64,000 nt of DNA from Trebouxia sp. TZW2008. Its lineage: Eukaryota; Chlorophyta; Trebouxiophyceae; Trebouxiales; Trebouxiaceae. The stretch covers positions 372,001-436,000 of the forward strand of contig BDIU01000056.1 of NCBI GenBank assembly GCA_002118135.1. The letters are read 5' to 3'. Made by a program: the position numbers and the translations under genes. The first letter of the stretch is position 1. Each line of letters starts with the position of its first letter. Positions 60,701 through 64,000 of the stretch are shown in pieces. The notes below the pieces were generated by a model that was not told the origin of the DNA, searched no databases, and was given only the letters and a program-made list of their open reading frames with translations.

Positions 60701-63700
60701 CCTCCCTGCACGAGGGAGAGTGCATCATCAAATTCACATTCAGGCTCTGTCAGCGTGAGCAAATCTGGCAGCCCCTTACTGCCCTGGAACCTCTCTGTAT
60801 TGTACAATCAAGGCCATCAAGTACAGCCTGCTCTTGCTTCATGCTGTGTGTGGCAGCAAGATCTGCAGCATGCCTCATATCATCTTGATATGCGGATTTG
60901 ACATGTATGAAAACAAGTGTCTGCCCAAACAAGGCACTGCATGCGCATAATGCATGACAAGACTAGATGTAAATGTTGGCTGTGCAGAAAACGTGCACTA
61001 GGTATTAGTCCACCCATGGCCTGACATCATGAAACGGCAGATCTAACAATGCCGTCCTGATGCTTCAAAGGGAGCTGTGCAGACAGCAGCAAAAACGTCT
61101 TGTGCATCCAATATGATCCATCTGACAGGCAGTTGGAATGATTTGACTCTTGCCTGCTGTTGTGTAGCTGCCGTTTTCTGATCAAGACTTGTGCATCCAC
61201 AGCGCCTTGGGCCGTCTGCCGCTGCTCTGCAAGACTGGACAGCATAGCTTCGGCCTCGCGCATTCTCTCACCACATGCTCTCTGTCTAATGTCGCTCACC
61301 TTGCATGCACAACAACCTGTTTGTCAGTAGGATTCACTGATGTGCCACATGTCAACCTGAGCCAGGCAAAAAGCTGACTTTTGGTGCATCGGGTGGCCTT
61401 GTAGGTAGACTTGCACAGAAAGCTTCAAAGTTAATGGAACAGGTGTGTGTGGTGTCTGCAAACAACCTTAAGCTTGTCACAATTCCTGCTTGCAGCATAT
61501 GCATGGCCATAAGCACAGCCATTACAGTAACCAGTCTGTGCACCATTTCTCAGCAGTGCCAATTACTGTACACCACTACGTGATGATGATGTACAAAGCA
61601 TCAACAAGTTTCCAGACAATCAGACAACTGCCTTGATCTGTAGATATTGAAAGAATGGATTTTTACCTGCTGAATGGCTTGGCTGTCAAACACCAATGGG
61701 AAGCTCTGGCCTTGCAGCCTAAACATGTCTCGCCCTGCAGGCTCAGCAAGGCCCCAGGCAGGGACTTCCTTACCTGGCCCTTGCCCTACACTCAACACAT
61801 GCACTCTTCACTGGCGTGTCGCTGCACGGCATGCTGTGACACAGACTGCAACATTGTGAAAAGGAGTCTGGGACCCTTATGTTCTGCAAGCTCAGCTCCA
61901 GGTGGAGGCTCCTTCATCTGGCCCATGCCCTGCTAGCCGGCACCCAAAGCTTCGTCACAAGTGGGCTGCTGCAAGGCATGTTGGTACCTGGTCTGTGGTT
62001 CAGAGCTGTTTCACGCTGCAGTGGCAGCAATTATCTCAGCACCTGGCAGCACAGCCACCGGACAGGGCTGTCCTATGGCTGTGCTGTATTGCGCGACTGC
62101 AGTGACTCCACAGCATGAATCACTGCCGCATGTCTTACTCTCACGCCCTGCAGACTCCGCGTAATCACAGGCAGGGGCTCCTTCATATGGCCCTTGTACG
62201 GCGGTCAAATTACATAAACATCATGTCACTTGTTTGTCAACTGCCACAGGTGAATAGGAGGTGCTCGTCTTGTTTGCTCCAGCAAGCAAAGGCAAGAATG
62301 TTGCCATATGTGAAGCCACCAAGCCAATGCATCGCCTGCAGCCGATGCTTCTGCAATGGCATCAGCTTTCTCCGGAAGGCTTATCACAGATACTTGCTTC
62401 ATTTGCAACATCAAGTGGGAAGGTTGTGAACCTGATGTGGTGTCTTGAGCCGCAAGTCTTGCCTCTGCGGCCTCTGCTGCTGCAATGGCACCAACCTGCT
62501 CCACAAAGAAGGTGCACTGTGGCTGCAAGCAGTGCAGAATGCGCAGCTGCCAGCCTGCCAACAGGAACTGCCTGGAGCAGGGCTGTAGGAAGGAGGGCAG
62601 GGCCTGGGGCAACGGCCCCTGCGAGCAGTCAAAAAAGTCAACATACAGCCGTACAGCATGCATGCAGCAGGAGATGCGCAAAGGATGTGCACTGGGGCTG
62701 CATGCGCAGATGCCAGCCAGCCGACAGGATCTGCCTGGAGCAGGGCTGCAGGAAGAAGGGCAGGGCCTGGGGCAACAGCCCCTGCGAGCAGGACATGAGT
62801 CAGAGCTCAGTTGCACAGCATGCAAGCAGCAGGGACTGAACGAAGAATGTGCACTGGGACCGCAAGCATCTCAGTACACGCAGTTGTCAATCAAGCCATT
62901 GCTGTCCTGCATTTAACTGTCAGCAAATGTGGAATCCAACCTACACAAATTTGAACAAGTTGAAGACTCACCATGGTGTGTGAAGCTGCAGGCAGCTGTT
63001 CCAAGCCATTGCTGTCCTGCATCTGACTGTCAGCAAATGTGGCATCCAACCTGTACAGATTTGCACAAGCTGAAGACTCACCATGGTATGTGAAGGTCCA
63101 GGCAGTTGCAGCAAACCATTGCTGTCATGCATCTGACTGTCAGCAAATGTGGCATCCAGCTTCTGTGTGGTGTACACCCAGGATGACAAATGTTGCATGA
63201 AGGGTTGCCAGGCTGCCAAAAAGAGGAAGCGCACGAGGGCTGCAGTACTTGTGTCATCTGAAGAGCGCACAAGAAGTTGTCAGCAAATTGTGCGAGGCTT
63301 ACAATTGAGTAATAGAGACAAAGATATTAGCATGATTCAGCTGCATTTCTGTTCTTGATTTGAGTTAATGGTAAATATCAGGGGATATGTCCTGAGTCGC
63401 TGTTGCAAAATTTGATGCCACTACGGTAAACTCTGGTTGTAAGGACACTCAATGTAAGGACAATCACAATGGACGGACAGCGCCATTGGTAACCAATCAC
63501 TGCATTTTGACTGCAGTGGTCCCTCTGAGATTTAAAAAAGTGACGTAAGGACAAGTTTGTCGGTAATCAAAGCAGTCATCACAAAGAGAGTTTACTGTAC
63601 CAGTACAAAACAAGGTGCATGACAGTTTCAAGGTTGAACGCAATGACGCACCTGACTCTTGTAGCTGTGCATACAGATGCGACAGCAGGGCAGGGCCCTT

Positions 63701-63910
63701 GGGAAAGCCCTGCTGCGCCCACTTGCACTGGAACCCTTGCAGTGCTGGGGTTGCTTTCAGACCCAGCCTTTGTGATGACTCATGCTGACTAATGGGCAGC
63801 AGATCTGGGGTTGGCCCACATCCAGGGCCATTGCCTGCAATTGCCCCAGGCTCGCTCCAGCAGAGCCCTGCCAAGGTTGCCAGCTGGGCCTGCAGCCGTT
63901 TCCTCAGCAT
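51778..63910 (-). CDS. gamma-tubulin complex component 6 (GCP6-like), 5' end uncertain
   Basis: Fifteen exons join in phase to 1,332 residues: 63910-63652, 63257-63082, 62618-62432, 61734-61667, 61299-61154, 60705-60571, 59451-59271, 58639-57521, 57187-57025, 56698-56539, 55793-55560, 53937-53436, 52864-52544, 52263-52112 and 51973-51778. GCP N-domain blocks are ALLSHLYAQLQES, LVRFLFLAAWQPFMQHLSSW and LPSFLQPCSRQFLLAGWQLR. A coiled Ala/Gln/Arg-rich segment and a 373-codon Ala/Pro/Gln exon follow. The C-domain shows LDELKIMDLFRCFQRYFFMA, LSFEVAWPLSLVVTQ, YSAIFSWLLCLKRVA, FRHEAAHLISALQAYTQGQL and ends QLNFSDYHVR. GCP6 helps assemble the gamma-tubulin ring complex that nucleates microtubules. 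The long central insert is what separates GCP6 from GCP2-5. The Met at 63910 follows an in-frame stop, but more exons could lie off the edge. The donor after 61154 is GC. Confidence 0.87.
54000..54070 (-). pseudogene. acceptor-side copy of the GCP6 exon starting at 53937
   Basis: The plus-strand segment aagtccatgatctttagctc with flanks repeats the exon start at 53905-53937 (LDELKIMDLF). It lies 5' of the working exon. Confidence 0.85.
55311..55455 (+). repeat. GAGT tetranucleotide microsatellite
   Basis: About 36 units of gagt with a short gcgt interruption near 55387, flanked by gaat and caaa variants. It lies in a GCP6 intron. Confidence 0.97.
56038..56175 (+). repeat. AGC/CAG trinucleotide-rich repeat
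   Basis: Runs of agcagcagcagcagcagcag and agcaacagcaaaagcaacag in a GCP6 intron. Further cag runs occur at 56360-56385 and 56455-56530. The Ala/Leu-rich open frames here follow from the repeat. Confidence 0.85.
56195..56490 (-). pseudogene. donor-side copies of the GCP6 exon ending at 56539
   Basis: The working exon end (minus-strand GANAGALGQSTADAKHAAQ) is echoed near 56205-56285 (GTNADAHGQSTPQAKAVHVA), 56300-56345 and 56400-56455. They lie 3' of the working exon, separated by CAG runs. Confidence 0.78.
57240..57450 (+). repeat. about 60-bp tandem repeat, 4 copies
   Basis: The word cagcactatgtggacagaca, followed by cctgaa or cctgat and acaggaa, recurs at about 57270, 57330 and 57390, with a weaker first unit near 57240. 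It lies in a GCP6 intron. Confidence 0.85.
58945..59215 (-). pseudogene. two donor-side copies of the GCP6 coiled-coil exon
   Basis: The working exon (59451-59271) ends MAWRTQRWRLAAQRRKALE. One copy at about 59054-58952 reads MSWRTQRWRLAAQRRKALE and is open, with a gcaagc donor. The other at about 59205-59133 has a 5-bp deletion in RMAWRT. Both lie 3' of the working exon. The first could still be a usable exon. Confidence 0.75.
59535..59645 (-). pseudogene. acceptor-side copy of the GCP6 coiled-coil exon
   Basis: The plus-strand segment gccaccctgtgctctgcacg and neighbours match the first half of the exon at 59271-59451. It lies 5' of the working exon. Confidence 0.75.
60070..60465 (-). pseudogene. 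three donor-side copies of the GCP6 exon ending at 60571
   Basis: The plus-strand donor end tacctgatgcgcaggcttctgtcag (60568) with cctggtgagctgtcatggcg is echoed near 60090-60128, 60247-60310 and 60410-60460. All lie 3' of the working exon. Confidence 0.75.
61875..62200 (-). pseudogene. two acceptor-side copies of the GCP6 exon starting at 61734
   Basis: Blocks near 61890-61965 and 62125-62195 resemble the region 61725-61795 around the exon start (cctgcagggcgagacatg on the minus strand). They lie 5' of the working exon and have lost the frame. Confidence 0.65.
62680..62800 (-). pseudogene. acceptor-side copy of the GCP6 FLQPCSRQ exon
   Basis: The minus strand reads LPQALPFFLQPCSRQILSAG, nearly matching the working exon at 62618-62432 (LPQALPSFLQPCSRQFLLAG). 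It is open across the shared part but lacks the 3' half. It lies 5' of the working exon. Confidence 0.8.
62890..63081 (-). pseudogene. two donor-side copies of the GCP6 exon ending at 63082
   Basis: The plus-strand block tgactgtcagcaaatgtggc with gaagactcaccatggtatgtg recurs with a 109-110-bp period (about 62910, 63020 and 63130). The 5'-most on the minus strand belongs to the working exon. Confidence 0.85.
63422..63599. mobile_element. 178-bp pogo/mariner-like MITE
   Basis: The ends form a terminal inverted repeat: tacggtaaactct at 63422-63434 and agagtttactgta at 63587-63599 (12 of 13 positions match when inverted). A second inner motif, gtaaggaca, occurs at both ends. TA at each border fits the TA target of the Tc1/mariner/pogo group. 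There is no coding capacity, so any movement would need a transposase from elsewhere. It sits in the first GCP6 intron. Confidence 0.72.
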
Positions 63911-64000
63911 TATTGGTCATTAGCTAAAGCTTAGTCAGGTGCGCGCTGCTTAGCTCATCAGCTGTCTCCAGCATGAAAAAGACAATGGGCAGGCTGAAAG

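Overview
The window is nuclear DNA of an intron-rich eukaryote, most likely a green alga. The evidence is a canonical beta-tubulin with a TGTAA poly(A)-type element after the stop, GT-AG introns ending in tgcag, a plant-like gene set (METTL4-like methyltransferase, GCP6, PP2C, eIF3b) and moderate GC content. A chlorophyte, perhaps Trebouxiophyceae, is an inference; the class cannot be fixed by reading alone.

Layout, left to right: a METTL4-like adenine methyltransferase (minus, 340-2495, 3' end outside the window); a divergent mitochondrial/plastid-type rhomboid protease (plus, 2494-4943); a 15.7-kb, 19-exon gene for a membrane-anchored PH-like/TKL kinase (plus, 6285-21975) with a tRNA-Ile(AAU) antisense in one intron; an LRR-like remnant (minus, about 23.2-23.7 kb); a cytochrome b561 (minus, 24441-26513); an unrecognised Ala/Gln-rich gene (plus, about 27.8-29.5 kb); eIF3b (minus, 30512-42605, 13 exons); a PP2C phosphatase (plus, 43131-45056); a TMEM53/DUF829-type hydrolase-fold protein (minus, 46416-48418); beta-tubulin (plus, 49172-51330); and gamma-tubulin complex component GCP6 (minus, 51778-63910, perhaps continuing past the right edge). 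Exon chains were joined by hand using splice sites and phase. For the rhomboid, kinase, b561, eIF3b, PP2C, DUF829, tubulin and GCP6 models the reading frame stays open and the total length is divisible by three.

The most striking feature is the introns. Most long introns in METTL4, rhomboid, kinase, b561, eIF3b and GCP6 hold one to six decayed copies of the adjacent exon edge with its splice site. They follow a consistent polarity: copies carrying an acceptor lie 5' of the working exon, and copies carrying a donor lie 3' of it. This is what repeated tandem duplication across exon-intron junctions would leave, and it seems to explain why the genes are so long. Beta-tubulin and PP2C are essentially free of such copies. 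Some pseudo-exons keep an open frame and an intact splice site (for example the first DFG copy in the kinase), so they could act as alternative or poison exons. Other repeats include an exact-period 80-bp minisatellite, a roughly 178-bp repeat in an eIF3b intron, CTGTA/CTGTG and GAGT microsatellites, and a 178-bp pogo/mariner-like MITE.

Functionally the genes are a mixed housekeeping and signalling set without an operon-like theme. Beta-tubulin and GCP6 are convergent neighbours and both act in microtubule nucleation and assembly.
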